Part shown: positions 1 to 11,577 of the stretch, in pieces
Layout of the letters: each line of letters opens with the position of its first letter
Numbering within the stretch: the first letter of the stretch is position 1
Origin: Malaya genurostris
Lineage: Eukaryota; Arthropoda; Insecta; Diptera; Culicidae
Length of the DNA stretch: 64,000 nucleotides
NCBI RefSeq assembly: GCF_030247185.1
Contig: NC_080572.1
Location: 9,317,007-9,381,006 of the forward strand
Reading direction: 5' to 3'
Notes under the pieces: model-generated
What the model was told of the DNA's origin: nothing
What the model saw: only the letters and a program-made list of their open reading frames with translations
The model's database searches: none
Translations under genes and position numbers: made by a program

Positions 1-57
1 ACAGTGTACCGCACGATGCAAAATGTGTCCTTGAAAATTTGTCGAAGTATTCCGTAT
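1..57. repeat. Direct repeat, copy 1 (partner at 900-957)
   Basis: The first 57 bases recur at 900-957 in the same orientation with scattered mismatches; both contain the words CAGTGTACC, GCAAAATGTGTCC and GTATTCCGTA. The copy is cut by the window edge, so the full unit is unknown. It is probably part of an old dispersed repeat. Confidence 0.6.
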
Positions 58-303
58 TATAATTTGTATTTGGTTTATATGCAACAGGAAGATCCGGAAG
101 AGTGGAGATGAGACTGCAGTCATCAGTAAGTTCGCAACATTCGCACTGTAAATAGATGGATTGTTAAGTGCAGTAGCGCGAGGGACACCCACAATATGCA
201 TCTGAATAACGTAGCAATTCATTCTAAATCATTATTCATGTGTTCCAACGACTCAACCTCAAAAAAAGTTTGCCCTCGTTGGCTGGACTCATCGTTATAT
301 TTA

Positions 304-645
304 GGCTGTGAACCATTTCGCGGTTAATTTTAACTTTTGGTTAAAATCTGGCACTAGAGTGGTTATTTTGTGACGAATAGTTAAATTTAACTAAAACTGC
401 AACCCATTTCAAAGTTTGACGGATGGAAAGTTATTTGGGTTTATTTTGCACTGGAAATAATTTTGACTAAAGAATTGATATTAGAATTTTATTTGTAAGG
501 TTTTTTTCAGTGTCGGAAAATAACCTTCGATCTGCCAAAAATAACCATGCTCTCGAGCAGTGTTATTTTTGACAACATCAAAATAACCACTCGAGTGTCA
601 GATTTCAACCAAAAGTTAAAATTAACCACGAAATGGTTCACAGCC
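304..645. mobile_element. MITE, PIF/Harbinger-like
   Basis: A 342-bp non-coding element has imperfect terminal inverted repeats of about 50 bp. It starts GGCTGTGAACCATTTCG and ends with the inverted counterpart (AATGGTTCACAGCC). The 3-bp flanks are TTA at 301-303 and TTA at 646-648. A TTA/TWA target duplication with G-rich termini is typical of PIF/Harbinger elements. There is no coding capacity. The family assignment is inferred from the target duplication and TIR only. Confidence 0.75.
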
Positions 646-648
646 TTA

Positions 649-1540
649 ATGTATTTATTGATCATTTCCACGGAATGTTATATTCTATCAGAAAAAAATG
701 CTTTTTAATTACTAAATTACTAAGAATATAAAACGCTTTTCAACTTACTTGTAAAGTCCCAGGAGCAAAATTTTTCTGATTCAACTTCAGGGATCAGAAT
801 AATAAATAGTAACTATGGTGAGTTGAATTATACCCTTCAGCGTTGCCAGTTGTATGGAAAATTTGATAAAGTACATTGTCACTCTGACAATGTACCCTAA
901 CAGTGTACCACATAGCGCAAAATGTGTCCTCGAAAATTGGTCGGAGTATTCCGTACTATTTGATAAAAGTACGAGGTGGCCAAATCAGGTGAACGAGAGT
1001 GATGCCAAATAATTGAAACCTAATCCGTTAATTTTAACCATGGTAGCGATGCTCATGTGCTTCATGTAATGTCAATTCAAAGCAATTTCGGTATTCAATT
1101 GCATCATTAATGCACGTTGGTCTTTCTAGCCCTAAATAAGTATGTGCGGGATCCAGTGGCAGGATATCTTTCTAATCTGCGGGATCTAGCTTAACTAAGG
1201 CATGCTCGCGAACTTTCTTTTTCCGGTCGTCCAGTACAGTTCTATGAATTATTATTATTGTCATTTCTTTTACTCCGGTTTCATTCTCCATTTTACGAGG
1301 TTTTGACTCTGTTCTGCTTCGTAGGACCTGCCGCTGCGTGCTTTATCGGCAGCGGAGTTTGGATTACCACGTAATACTCTTAAAACCTCTATATTACGAT
1401 GTAATCTACAGGATCAACAGCCCCATAATATTTCTCAAACTTTTTTGTCTTGAATACGATTTACTTTACTATGGGGCGCCTTTTCAAAATTTACCCTGTA
1501 CAAGAATGGGCAGAACTCTATCGCGAATATCTTTTATGTA
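649..1540. other. Non-coding flank, no gene recognised
   Basis: This stretch holds the second copy of the window-start repeat (900-957) and a short palindrome near 873-895 (ACATTGTC...GACAATGT). Only short ORFs are present, with no recognisable domain. It ends at the target duplication ATGTA (1536-1540) of the LTR retrotransposon. Confidence 0.5.
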
Positions 1541-2414
1541 TGTCGTTTAGCTCAGTTTCGCACGGCCGGATTCAGGTTCACAAATAAGCTTTGGGTTACG
1601 AATTATCACGAACAACTGTATATTTAAAACATTTCACTTGTTCACTATTTTCCAAGCTATATTACACAAACTTTCTTAATAATTACTCCTTTACTTCCAT
1701 AAAAATTACTTTTGGGAAGGGTTCCATCTAATTGTGTACCAAACGAAAAACTAAAAACTTCTGACATTACCAACGTTTCTTTTATATGATTTGATGATCG
1801 AGAAAATTATGTTGCTCGAAGTTTCGATTCGGTTCAGTGGATACTCCGACAAATCCCTTGTGGCGATTCTGCTACTGTTGCTTTCATCGTGTATACCCTC
1901 TCAGCAGGCCGTTCAATTTTGTTGATTTTTGATCGCTTGTTGAACGATATATTGCACGAAATATTCGTTCAATTTGCTGGAAAGGTTTGTTGTTGTTTTT
2001 TCTCTTGCAAAAATAGTGTGAAAATTAAGTTTTACCTTTACATAGAAAGAAAATTTGTTGTTATTCTACGTGAAGTAGAAGTATTGTGCAGGTATGTATT
2101 GTTAGTTTAAACAAATGAGTGGAGAAAACTTCAGAAATTCTGCAGTAAAACTAGTCCAACGGGGCTCCAACTCCTCATGTTAAAAATGGCTCAACAATGG
2201 ACCTCTGTCTGCCGGGTTTGTTGAACGAAAAAAATGGCATTCGGTTCAACGGTCTGTTTCAAAATCGGCAAACGAAGGACCCGTGTTGGCCTCCCGTTGA
2301 ACGATTGATTGGACTTTCATTGGACCAATGATACAACGTATTGGACCAATGAAGGACCACCGTTGAACGTTTTTTTCTAAGTGGGTATGCCTAGATATAC
2401 GGTATGCACGAACA
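1541..2414 (-). repeat. BEL/Pao 3' LTR (split by a nested MITE)
   Basis: Bases 1541-1895 plus 2388-2414 match the other LTR at 7826-8207 with no difference that I could see by eye; together they make 382 bp. The LTR begins TGTCGTTTAG and ends CACGAACA as read on +. The interruption at 1896-2387 is a separate TA-flanked element. Confidence 0.95.
1896..2385 (+). mobile_element. 490-bp TA-flanked MITE nested in the LTR
   Basis: This insertion splits the LTR. TA is present at 1894-1895 and 2386-2387, against a single TA in the intact LTR (8179-8180). The ends are imperfect inverted repeats (CCCTCTCAGCAGG... against CCCACTTAGAAAA...), with CGTTCAA repeated inverted just inside both ends. A Tc1/mariner-type TA target fits a non-autonomous element of that superfamily. 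An older, reversed relative lies near 20785-21130. The intact LTR gives an exact empty site, so the boundaries are firm. Confidence 0.85.
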
Positions 2415-2657
2415 CACTGGCTCCTTCAAAATGACAATTTTGACAGCAACTTTTCGACAAGACGATGTAAACAAGCGATGAGATGAGGTGTGCATCCTTG
2501 TTCCTGACCATCAGCATTACGTCGAATTATCTGCCATCCAAAGAAGACCGGGTAGCGGAATTTTAGAAGATATGATAATTTGTACAGGTTCTTACCTTGT
2601 TCCTTTGAATAAAGTGCATTGTATTGATTATTCCAGGTGGAGGTAAACAACTGGAGG

Positions 2658-3914
2658 TTAGGTTGAGTCATCATTTTGCTGATTGTTCATGTTGTCATGT
2701 GTCTGCTCATTGGAAGAAGATGGGACTGGCAGCAAACAAATTTTTGCCACTGGACGTTTGTATAGACCGGTGGGTGTTTGAACGGTTACCACGCGAGTCA
2801 CTCCATCATTCCCCGGATGTAACGAAACGATTCTTGCGGTTGACCACTGCATTGGCGGAAGATTATCATCTTGAAGAATCACTAGTTGATTTGTTGCGAG
2901 TTGTACAGGTGAATTACACCACTTTGCTCTTGGCTGCAGGGTAGAGAGGTATTCTCGATGCCATCGTTTCCATATAAGCTGAAACAATTTTTGCGTTTGC
3001 TGCCACCTTCTCAGTCGATTGAACGGAGTTGTGGTTAAGTCGATATCGGGTACTGCCTTTAGCGAAGATCCAACGAGAAAGTGTCCAGGTGTCAATGGCT
3101 CAAAGTCTGTCGGGTCGTCACTGATCGGTACCAAAGGTCTAGAGTTTAAGCAACTTTCGATTTGGGACAATAACGTTTCCATATCATCGTATGAAAGAAG
3201 ATGAGTTCCAATCACACGGATGAAATGCTGTGCTGACTTGATGGCTGCCTCCCAGAGGCCACCAAAATGCGATGCCCTGGGAGGATTGAAATGCCAGCGG
3301 ATTCCGTTCTTTGAACACTCTGTCGCGAGTGACTCCTGATGTGTCATGCTTCGGATTAGTTGACGCAACTCATTGTCGGCTCCGACAAAGTTCCGTCCAT
3401 TGTCACTATAGACGTCTGCACATAATCCTCTTCGCGAAACAAAACGTCGTAAAGCTTGTAGAAATTTTGCAGTTGTTAGATCTGCTACCAGCTCAATATG
3501 TACAGCCTTAGTGCAGAAACAAACGAAAACTGCAACATAGGCTTTTCTAGGGGCAGATCGTCTATGCGGTGGTTGTATGTATATTGGACCCCAATAATCG
3601 ATACCGGTAGCGGTAAAAGGCCTCGTTGCCGTAACTCGTGCGGCTGGAAGTTCAGCCATGAACTGTTCAATTCGATTCGGACGAGCCCGGAAGCATACTG
3701 TGCATTGATGTACAACCTTTCGAGCCAGACCTCTGGCCCCTATGATCCAATAGCGGAGTCGTAGTAAGCTTAAAAGTAATTGGGGGGCTGCATGTAGATG
3801 CATTTCATGATAACTTCGTATCAGCAAAACGGCTAACGGATGTCCTGAAGATAGGATGATTTGATGCTTACTGTCATATGTTTGTTGGGACCGCTGAGGA
3901 AAGGAACAAACCAT
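2658..3914 (-). pseudogene. BEL/Pao integrase segment of Pol
   Basis: This 418-codon frame carries the integrase part of the polyprotein in a different frame (-1) from the upstream Gag-Pol ORF. In order it shows an HHCC zinc-binding region (YHEMHLHA ... CTVC), the catalytic core with ATGIDYWGP and YSDNGRNF (two Asp) and FGGLWEAAIKS (Glu), then a DUF5641-like C-terminal region (PGHFLVGSSL, RRWQQTQKLFQLIWKRW). The catalytic residues are present. Its first 15 or so residues are out-of-frame or junction sequence, so the listed ATG is not a true start. BEL elements normally encode Pol as one ORF, so the frame change probably inactivates this copy; programmed -1 shifting is possible but less likely because residues expected at the junction also seem to be missing. 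Confidence 0.9.
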
Positions 3915-6900
3915 TTTAATCGGGATTTTGAAGACACCGATTGTTGGTTCTGGAGAGCCTTATATTCCGATTGAAATACTTGCTGTTGCACTAATCTGAT
4001 GATAGTTACTTCTGCTTCGTTGCGTTCTTCAGCGGTGATAACGTTGGAAATCGGTCGATGTGAATTTTCAAGACGACAGTTTTGTAGAAATCGTTTACAG
4101 TAAGAGGTTACCCGTAGCAACCGCTGATAGTTAGAAAACCTTTTGACATAAGAATCGATGAATGATAGTTCTGCTGATGCCGTTAGGTTTACTGTTGGTG
4201 ATTTACGTGCTTCCTTCATGCTGTCAGGAGACGCTGCAACGGTTTGTTGAGTGACAGGCCAATCCTTTGGATGTTGTCGTATCCATTGAGGACCGGACCA
4301 CCAAAGATCGCAGATCAACAAATTTTCAACAGTTGTGCCACGCGAGATGTAATCCGCTGGATTTTGGATACCAGCTATATGATTCCACATGCAATTTACG
4401 GTTGCATGTTGTATTTTGGAAACTCTGTTCGCCACGAATGTCGTCCATACTGAAGGAGGAGATTTTAGCCAACTGATAACAGTCATTGAGTCAACCCAAA
4501 AGAATGTCTCTGGTGTTTGCGATAGTGCCTTGATGATCATCTGATACATTTGGGTTGCCAACAATGCTCCACATAACTCCAGGCGGGGAATGCTTTGCTT
4601 CTTGAGTGGCGCGACCTTAGATTTAGCAGTTAAGAGCGCCACTTTGATTTCACCACTTGAGTTCCTCGTTCGTAGATACGCACATGCGCCATATGCATGT
4701 TCCGATGCGTCTGAGAAAAAATGCAATTGAACGTTTATCGGATTACAACACATAGCAAAACGCTCAACTCTGAGCTGATTAAGTAATGGTAATTGTTTGT
4801 GATAAGCGTGCCATTGTGCTCGTAGTGTGACGGGTAATTCTTCGTCCCAACTCCATGTATTACCCTTACAATCCTTCAAAGTCCACAATGTTTGCATAAA
4901 CAGCTTTGCAGTAGTTACGACAGGTCCCACTAACCCAAGTGGATCAAATAGTTGTGCGATATATGATAATGCCATGCGTTTCGTAAGCCTTGCGTTTGTT
5001 TCAGGTTGAGGAACTTTAACATTGTATTTTAAAACATCTGTTACTGGTTCCCAGTGAAGACCAAGTGTTTTTAGACATTTATCACGATCTAAATCTACTG
5101 CATGCTGAAAGGCTCGTTTCTCGAGGGGAATATCTTCCAAAACAGCTGCTTCGTTAGAAGCCCATTTTCGCAAAATGAAACCACCCTTCGCCAATAGCGA
5201 TTCCAGCTGATTGCGTAACTTAATGGTTTCTGCTACAGCACTTCCACCCGAAAATAGGTCGTCTACATAGAAGTCCTTGCGTAAGATATTTGCTGCTTCA
5301 GGGAATTCTTGTTCTTCGTCGTCAGCAAGTTGTTTCAGTACTCTTGTGGCCAGATAAGGTGCCGAAGCGGTTCCGTACGTCACGGTTTTTAGTTCATAGG
5401 TATCTAGTGAACTGTTTGGAGATGATCTCCAAACAATGCGTTGTACAGAAGTGTCTCGATCATCAACCAGAATTTGACGATACATCTGTTTGATGTCAGC
5501 AATAAGCATAATAGGATAGATTCTGGAACGCATTATGATCGATCGTAGGTCATCTTGGACAATGGGTCCTACCATCAAGGCGTCGTTTAGCGATTTTCCG
5601 CTGATGGTTTTACATGATCCGTCAAAGACGACACGCACCTTTGTAGTGGTGCTGTCTTCACGCACTACCGCGTGGTGGGGAAGATGGTATAGTGGAATTG
5701 ATGAGTCGTCATATTGTGATAGGCGTTGCATGTGTCCTTGATCATGATATTCTGTCATGAAATTGATATACTGCTGACCAAGAGATTCTTCTCGTTGTAA
5801 GCGGTTTTCTAAGAGTCGAAAGCGCCGGACGGCCGTGTGACGGTTGTCGCCGAGGCTTGCAAGTATGTCTTCCTTAAACGGTAAGCGAACAATGTATCTC
5901 CCATCAGCTAACTCGATTCCGGGTGGCATTGACCATGACGAGATATCGAAAGATATTGAAGGTAAGTCGACCGTAACTTTGGGTAGCACAAGAAAATTTG
6001 CTATTGCGGAATAATCACTGATTCTGGATCGTATGGTAGTGGAGAACACGCACCGAGCTTGCGTGGCAGACTGTCCGATGCCAGCAATCGGTATGGAAAT
6101 TTTCTTGCGCTGCACTTTGATAAGTTGAGCGAACGATTCAGTAGCAAAACAACATTCACTGCCAGAGTCTAGCAGTGCTCTCGCCAAGTGCTGTGTGCCG
6201 TTATCATCGATTACAATTACCGTTGCTGTAGCCAGTACAACACTAGTTCCTCCAGCAGCCGAGAAACTTTTGGGGCATACATTTCTAGCTGACAATGATG
6301 CGATGGGTGATTCAGATGGTTTTGCATTGGGTGTATCAGCTGGCTTCGAACTACTCGAAACTGGCACATCGTGAGTACACAGTTGAGTGTGATGCCGACC
6401 ACGACATTTACGACACGTGCTCGAAGATTGGCAATCTTTACACAGATGACCCTTGCGCAAACAATTGCGACATAGTTGATGGCGGCGTACTTCATTTTCC
6501 TTTTCCTGGATGTTCATTTTCGAAAATGTTGCACACTGATACAGAGGATGTTGATCAAAACAGATTAAGCATTTTCTGACGTTGGTTTGGTTTGCTCCAT
6601 TACTGACAAGTGGGCGTTGTGAGGATGATTTTTTTATTGCTTGGGATGATGATGCCTCAGGAATCTTACTATTTATATTCTGCAACACTGTTACTCGTCT
6701 TTGTATAAAGGCCGTTAAATCTTTGAAAGATACTGCATCTAGCGTAGATGAGTGTTCTTCCCAATCTCTCCTGGTAGTGTTATCGAGGCGTGTACTGAGC
6801 ATACGGAGTAATAGTACATCCCAGAATTCTGTTTTTTCTCCTAATTGTTGAAGAATTTTCACATTTGCTTCAAATTTTTCCACTAACGAGTGCAGCTCGG

Positions 6901-7561
6901 TCGCCGATTCTCGCCTTATCGATGGGAACTCGAAAAGTGCATCGACGTACGATTGTTTCAATCTTGCTGGGTTTTGAAAATGCTCCACCAGTAGGTTCCA
7001 TGCTACGGGATAGTTATTTGCGCTAAGTGGGATAGTCTGGATTAATTTAAGAGCATCTCCAGAAAGGGACGAACGAAGGTAATAGAATTTTTGTATGTTC
7101 GACAGGTCTTGAGACGAGTGAACCAGCGAGAGGTATAGGTCATGAAAGTTCAACCAACTTTCCAGATTTCCACCAAATACAGGAAGTTTAACATCCGGTA
7201 ACCGCACATGTGATGTCGAAGAAGGGATTAGAGAGTTTGAAGAAATTGACGACGTGGCGCACGGTGTAGATGGCATTTTATTTAATGAAAGCAAAAATCC
7301 TTTCACTCTGTAGTAGTGTGACTCGATTTCTGTCCTCTGCTTCAGTTGTTGCTCGATGAAGGCTTCATCTAGTGTTTCTAACTCGGTCTGCAACTTATTA
7401 AAGTCGCACCACAGAGCAACAAGGTTTTCTAATCGAACAGGAACTTCAGGAGCATGATTATCTTCATCGTAATTGTCAACGAAGGTTTTGATGAGGTTGA
7501 ACGACGTCATAATGCTACGCAGTCGCAGTTTCAATGACTTGATTCGACGCTCGGTAGCCAT
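3833..7561 (-). pseudogene. BEL/Pao Gag-protease-RT-RNase H polyprotein
   Basis: This 1242-codon ORF encodes a Gag-like domain (about residues 120-300, DUF1759 type, KLPVFGGNLESWLNF), three Cys/His knuckles (about 331-395: CLIC...C, CRNCLRKGHLCKDC, CRKC..HH..LC), an aspartic protease (LLDSGSECCF near 465), RT with the YVDD box (FYVDDLFSG), and RNase H (FFSDASEHAYGA, RLELCGALLA). Protease residues ending PPGIELADG run straight into GRYIVRLPFK. In related Pao elements about 150 residues normally separate these motifs, so an in-frame internal deletion is inferred. The ORF ends just before integrase because of a frameshift. The start ATG at 7561 lies 264 bp inside the 5' LTR, a normal leader length. 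Confidence 0.9.
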
Positions 7562-7806
7562 ACTGACCTAAAACCGAAAAAACAAAGACCGCGTAGCTCA
7601 AGCGAGAATGGTAGTGTTTAGAAGAATACTAATCACCTTTGAAAGGCAATTTTATGCCTTGTATTATAAAACAAAATTCAGGAATGATGATGGCGTCGTT
7701 AATTTCAAGATGGCTGATTCGATGAGGACTTACAGCAAACCGATCCGGGACGTTCAAGATGGCGAAATTATCACGATGAGTATAGGATGAACGGAGTTCG
7801 ACGTAC

Positions 7807-7824
7807 ATCCGGCTCGAAGGACCA
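7807..7824 (-). other. Primer binding site for tRNA-Tyr
   Basis: On + the site reads ATCCGGCTCGAAGGACCA, which equals the 3' end of insect tRNA-Tyr with the CCA tail as I know it. On the element's own strand it is therefore complementary over 18 nt. One base (7825) separates it from the 5' LTR boundary at 7826, the normal geometry for minus-strand priming. Confidence 0.8.
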
Positions 7825-7825
7825 A

Positions 7826-8207
7826 TGTCGTTTAGCTCAGTTTCGCACGGCCGGATTCAGGTTCACAAATAAGCTTTGGGTTACGAATTATCACGAACAA
7901 CTGTATATTTAAAACATTTCACTTGTTCACTATTTTCCAAGCTATATTACACAAACTTTCTTAATAATTACTCCTTTACTTCCATAAAAATTACTTTTGG
8001 GAAGGGTTCCATCTAATTGTGTACCAAACGAAAAACTAAAAACTTCTGACATTACCAACGTTTCTTTTATATGATTTGATGATCGAGAAAATTATGTTGC
8101 TCGAAGTTTCGATTCGGTTCAGTGGATACTCCGACAAATCCCTTGTGGCGATTCTGCTACTGTTGCTTTCATCGTGTATATGCCTAGATATACGGTATGC
8201 ACGAACA
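7826..8207 (-). repeat. BEL/Pao 5' LTR (intact)
   Basis: Intact 382-bp LTR matching the left LTR. On the element strand it begins TGTTCGTGC and ends CTAAACGACA. It is followed on + by the target duplication ATGTA (8208-8212). Because the LTRs look identical, the insertion is recent. Confidence 0.95.
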
Positions 8208-8212
8208 ATGTA

Positions 8213-10712
8213 CTTAACCCAACTCCAGCAAAAACGATCTCCTTTCACATTTTCACACTATCGCAACGAAAGGGAGATATTTGCTAGGCTTACTTGTTAA
8301 TGCTGTGAACCAAACATTGGCGAATCGTTTATATGGGACTTAGGGGTATTATTATTTGTATTTGATTACACACCTGTACCTTTTATACGTTTCTGTTCCT
8401 GATTTCGGATGGGGTCAGAGCTCCTCTTCTCCCTATTTGAGTACGTGACTGTCGGTAACATTTAAAATATTGAAACCGTTGAATCTTGTGAAATAACATT
8501 TCAATTTACCAAGTACTCTCATATCAAGAATAGAACTAATGATTCCTAAAATAAAGACTCTAACCCACATTATCAGATCCGAATGGATTCCGAATCAATT
8601 CCGAATCGGCGAGAAATTTTCATTCGGAATTTCATGTGGAAATCATAATGGATTCCGAATCAATTCCAACTCCAGTGCAACAACCGATTCCGAATGAACC
8701 GGTTCGCCTACAACCGGTTGATTCGGAAATCATTCGGAATTGAGTGAGAAGATGCGGACTGAATTGTCAATTCGTCTTCTTCTTCTTCTTTCCTGATTTT
8801 GCACGTTTTCGTGCTGATTTTCAGTTTATTTTTAAACGAAAACATTATATAACTGAATATACAAATTTAAATCTTCATGTTTTTCGGATATACAGAACTA
8901 GTAAATAACCAGTTCTTCTTAGAATCCCAACATAAACTATTGAAATTCGCTGGAAACTAACAAAACGGCCTACCTTAGTCAGCATCATCCATTCCTCTAG
9001 CTGGAGTGTAGTGAAATGGCTTAAGTCGCTTAAATTTCACACTAACACATTCATAAAATGAGCGAATATTCAATGACATTCATAATGTCACTGTCAATCA
9101 GGTTGATCGAGCAGCCAACTCAGGCGAAAATTCTAGCACTAAACCGATCGAGCACTAAAAAATCATGCAGTCGAGTAAGAATTCATTGCTCATTCCGTCA
9201 TTTCGATAATGTAGGAATGCTTGTACACTGTACTACCCACTTGTACACGGCGGGCAGATTTTCCCCCCAGACGTCTTGCTATGTCTGCCAGCCAGTCTGG
9301 CAACAATGCAACAACCGTTTCCGGCAGAGAATTTCGCCTAGCGGTTATTAACGGTTCTTTTCTGTCGGATCATTGCCATACAACATTGGCAGAACCGTTT
9401 TGAATCGGTTCTACATTTTAAGCGTGTTGGTTTTATTTTTTCAATAAAAGATACATATGAAAGGCAATAATTTATTGCCCTTCATCATAAATCAAATAAA
9501 CATAGATTTCCCAGTGTAATAGTAATGTAGTTGAGCAACCCGTGACAGCAAAAGCACCGTCTGGTCGACGACACGACCAGACACTTCGAAGAAAAATTGC
9601 AATAAAAAGTGTTCGTGAGTGATTCACTACCAGTTACCACAGTATTGAGCGTCCCCTTGTTTATTATAATTATAGTCTTCTCAAGCAACACTGTTCTGGT
9701 TGCTACGAACTGGTTACCAAGAAATTCCAGCGAAGTAAATAAACAAAAAAATGGACTTTCCTTTGCAGAGAAAATCAGAATTCATTCCTTTAGCGATTTC
9801 ACGGTGAAAATGAAGTTCCAGTGCATAAATGTGACATGCGGGCGATGCATACGAGGAGCTCTTGAAGTAAACTACCTACTTAAGCGAAAGTATGAGCAAA
9901 ATAAATAGCATTCATTTCAGGTTTGTTGAAAACAAATAGGTTATAACACCTACAACGACCGTTGTAATAACAAATCTTCGTGTTAAATGGGGCATAACCT
10001 TGGGATTACCTTTCTCTTTATTTATTATTAAAATTCACAATTGTTGGTACGGTTCTACAAATAAAATGTCAGTTGTGTGTTTGTATTAATGATAGAACGA
10101 TTTCATTTGTACACTAAAATATATCACAGATTTTCTAATAGTTAATATATTTATCTAGTCTGGATTAGTTCTGATAAATAAACTGAATGTAATCCGAAAT
10201 TATTATTATTCTGCATGTAGATCAAATTAGAATATTTCGGCTGAATGTAAAAATTTTCATTCTGCATTTCGATTGAGTGATGCTTTTTTATGGAAAATTC
10301 GAACTCGATAGAGAATACAAAATTTGGACCGAATAGGATTGTTACACAATCTTTAGTCCAGTTTGATTTCTAATAATCGATCCTAGTTTTGGTATATCTG
10401 CTTTTGGCATATAAACATATGTCATTAGAGAGCTAACGCAGGCCATGGAGATTGAGCCTGTAACTTAGTTGGAACCAAATTGTGGAAGCCAATCCAATGC
10501 GCAGTGGAAATAAGATGATGTATTCTTCCATTGCGACATTTTCCATCAATGATTGGAAATTCAGTATTTTTTCGCTGTTCACCGGTCTTCATAACTTAAC
10601 ATTATTGTGTATTAAACCAGAGAGGTGGGTGCCAATTATCACATTTATAAGATTTTTGAGTACTGGCTGTATGCGTTCCTACATGTTAATTTGATAGACA
10701 TACACAAAATCA
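8213..10712. other. Non-coding region with diverged repeats
   Basis: No gene is recognised here. At 8575-8760 the word GGATTCCGAATCAATTCC and variants recur, with CAACAACCGATTCCG near 8677. A related block near 9307-9420 (CAACAACCGTTTCCG) suggests two copies of an old repeat about 630 bp apart. The remaining sequence is AT-rich. Short ORFs (for example 9609-9908) show no recognisable domain or codon pattern. Confidence 0.5.
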
Positions 10713-11577
10713 CACTCAAATAAAAATTCACGTTCGATTTACTTGAAAAATCACGTAAAATGGTTTTAAATGTCAAATTGAATATTTTACGTGACGAAAA
10801 TGAATGTTATACGAACACCCCCTAAAATGCATAGAGTAATCACATAAGGTTTACGTGAATTGACCAAACGTCAAACAATCTACGTGAATTTCCGGTGTGA
10901 AAAAATCGATTTTGAAAATGGCGAATAGTGCCCCTCAAAGTGTAAGTAGTATAAATATTTGCGAGAAATGTGATTTAATTACTATTTTTTACTACATCGA
11001 CCGGACCAGCGCCTGCGTGAGCCCGGAAGTGTGCCCGCACCTGCCGAATGTTTCAAACAGGCCGTTGCTCCACCGAAACACGGGTTCAAAATCGGTAGGA
11101 AGCTAGAGACACTGGACTCATGTAATTGTGGGAGTTCTCGGATCTCGACTTCGATTTCGGTTGGATTGCAGTGACAACAAAAACGATTTCAGGCGGCTTG
11201 CTGATTCGAGATCCCACGACGTTATCAGTTGCTTTTTATTTTCAGCCATTTTAATTCCATGTTAATTTTCTGAAATAAATGTTTTTTTTTTCATAGTATT
11301 TTTCGTTTCACAGATTTATATAAAAATTTGAAATATCTCCCTTTTGACTGCAACCAATATTAAATATTAATTCTCTGGTATCTAAATTTGACATGAACTG
11401 ATAGGTAAATGTGATATGAACAGTACATTACATTTTACCTATGAAACACGTAACTCTTACTTGATTATGCATTGAACAGCTTTTAAATGCCGGTCCATTA
11501 AAACCTACGTGAAAAGTAGGGTGGAAAATATTCACATAACTTTTCACGTAACAATAACATGATTATTATTTTGAGTG
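10713..11577. mobile_element. TIR element carrying host-like sequence
   Basis: The ends are inverted (CACTCAAATAAAAATTCACG on the left; the right end reads inverted as CACTCAAAATAATAATCATG). Sub-terminal ACGTGAA/TTCACGT words recur in both arms. No clear target duplication is visible. The middle (about 10915-11175) differs sharply in base composition from the AT-rich arms and looks like a copied gene fragment. The TIRs resemble those of the TA-flanked MITEs at 12375-12901 and 19660-19979, which also begin CACTC. Confidence 0.6.
11010..11174 (+). pseudogene. Fragment resembling an MBT repeat (Scm/l(3)mbt type)
   Basis: An open frame begins right after a splice-acceptor-like CCGGACCAG and reads ...LREPGSVPAPAECFKQ..., then AVAPPKHGFKIGRKLE, before losing similarity and reaching TGA at 11172-11174. 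The pattern GS-PAP-CFKQ-PP-FKIG-KLE is the signature of the start of an MBT repeat, as in Sex comb on midleg and l(3)mbt proteins. Just upstream, an ATG followed within eight codons by GTAAGT (10918-10947) looks like a donor exon. The fragment is far shorter than a full MBT repeat (about 100 aa) and diverges after KLE, so it is not functional as such. The identity rests on family knowledge and was not searched. Confidence 0.5.

Larger units (their letters stand above)
1541..8207 (-). mobile_element. BEL/Pao LTR retrotransposon, defective
   Basis: A complete LTR-to-LTR element is inserted on the - strand. It is flanked by the 5-bp direct repeat ATGTA at 1536-1540 and 8208-8212. The LTRs are 382 bp (ignoring a 492-bp nested insertion in the left one) and begin TG and end CA. 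Internally, in the - direction, come a tRNA-Tyr primer site, Gag with zinc knuckles, an aspartic protease, RT, RNase H and integrase. This order and the domain types (DUF1759, DUF1758-like protease, DUF5641-like C-terminus) are those of the Pao branch of BEL elements. The coding region has a frameshift before integrase and seems to lack a segment between protease and RT, so this copy is probably not autonomous. Confidence 0.95.

Noticed and set aside
2624..3764. Plus-strand ORFs inside 2624-3764
   Set aside because: They are antisense shadows of the integrase frame on -.
9609..9908. 99-codon ORF with a hydrophobic stretch
   Set aside because: The hydrophobic run comes from an AT-rich patch and there is no family match, promoter or splice context.
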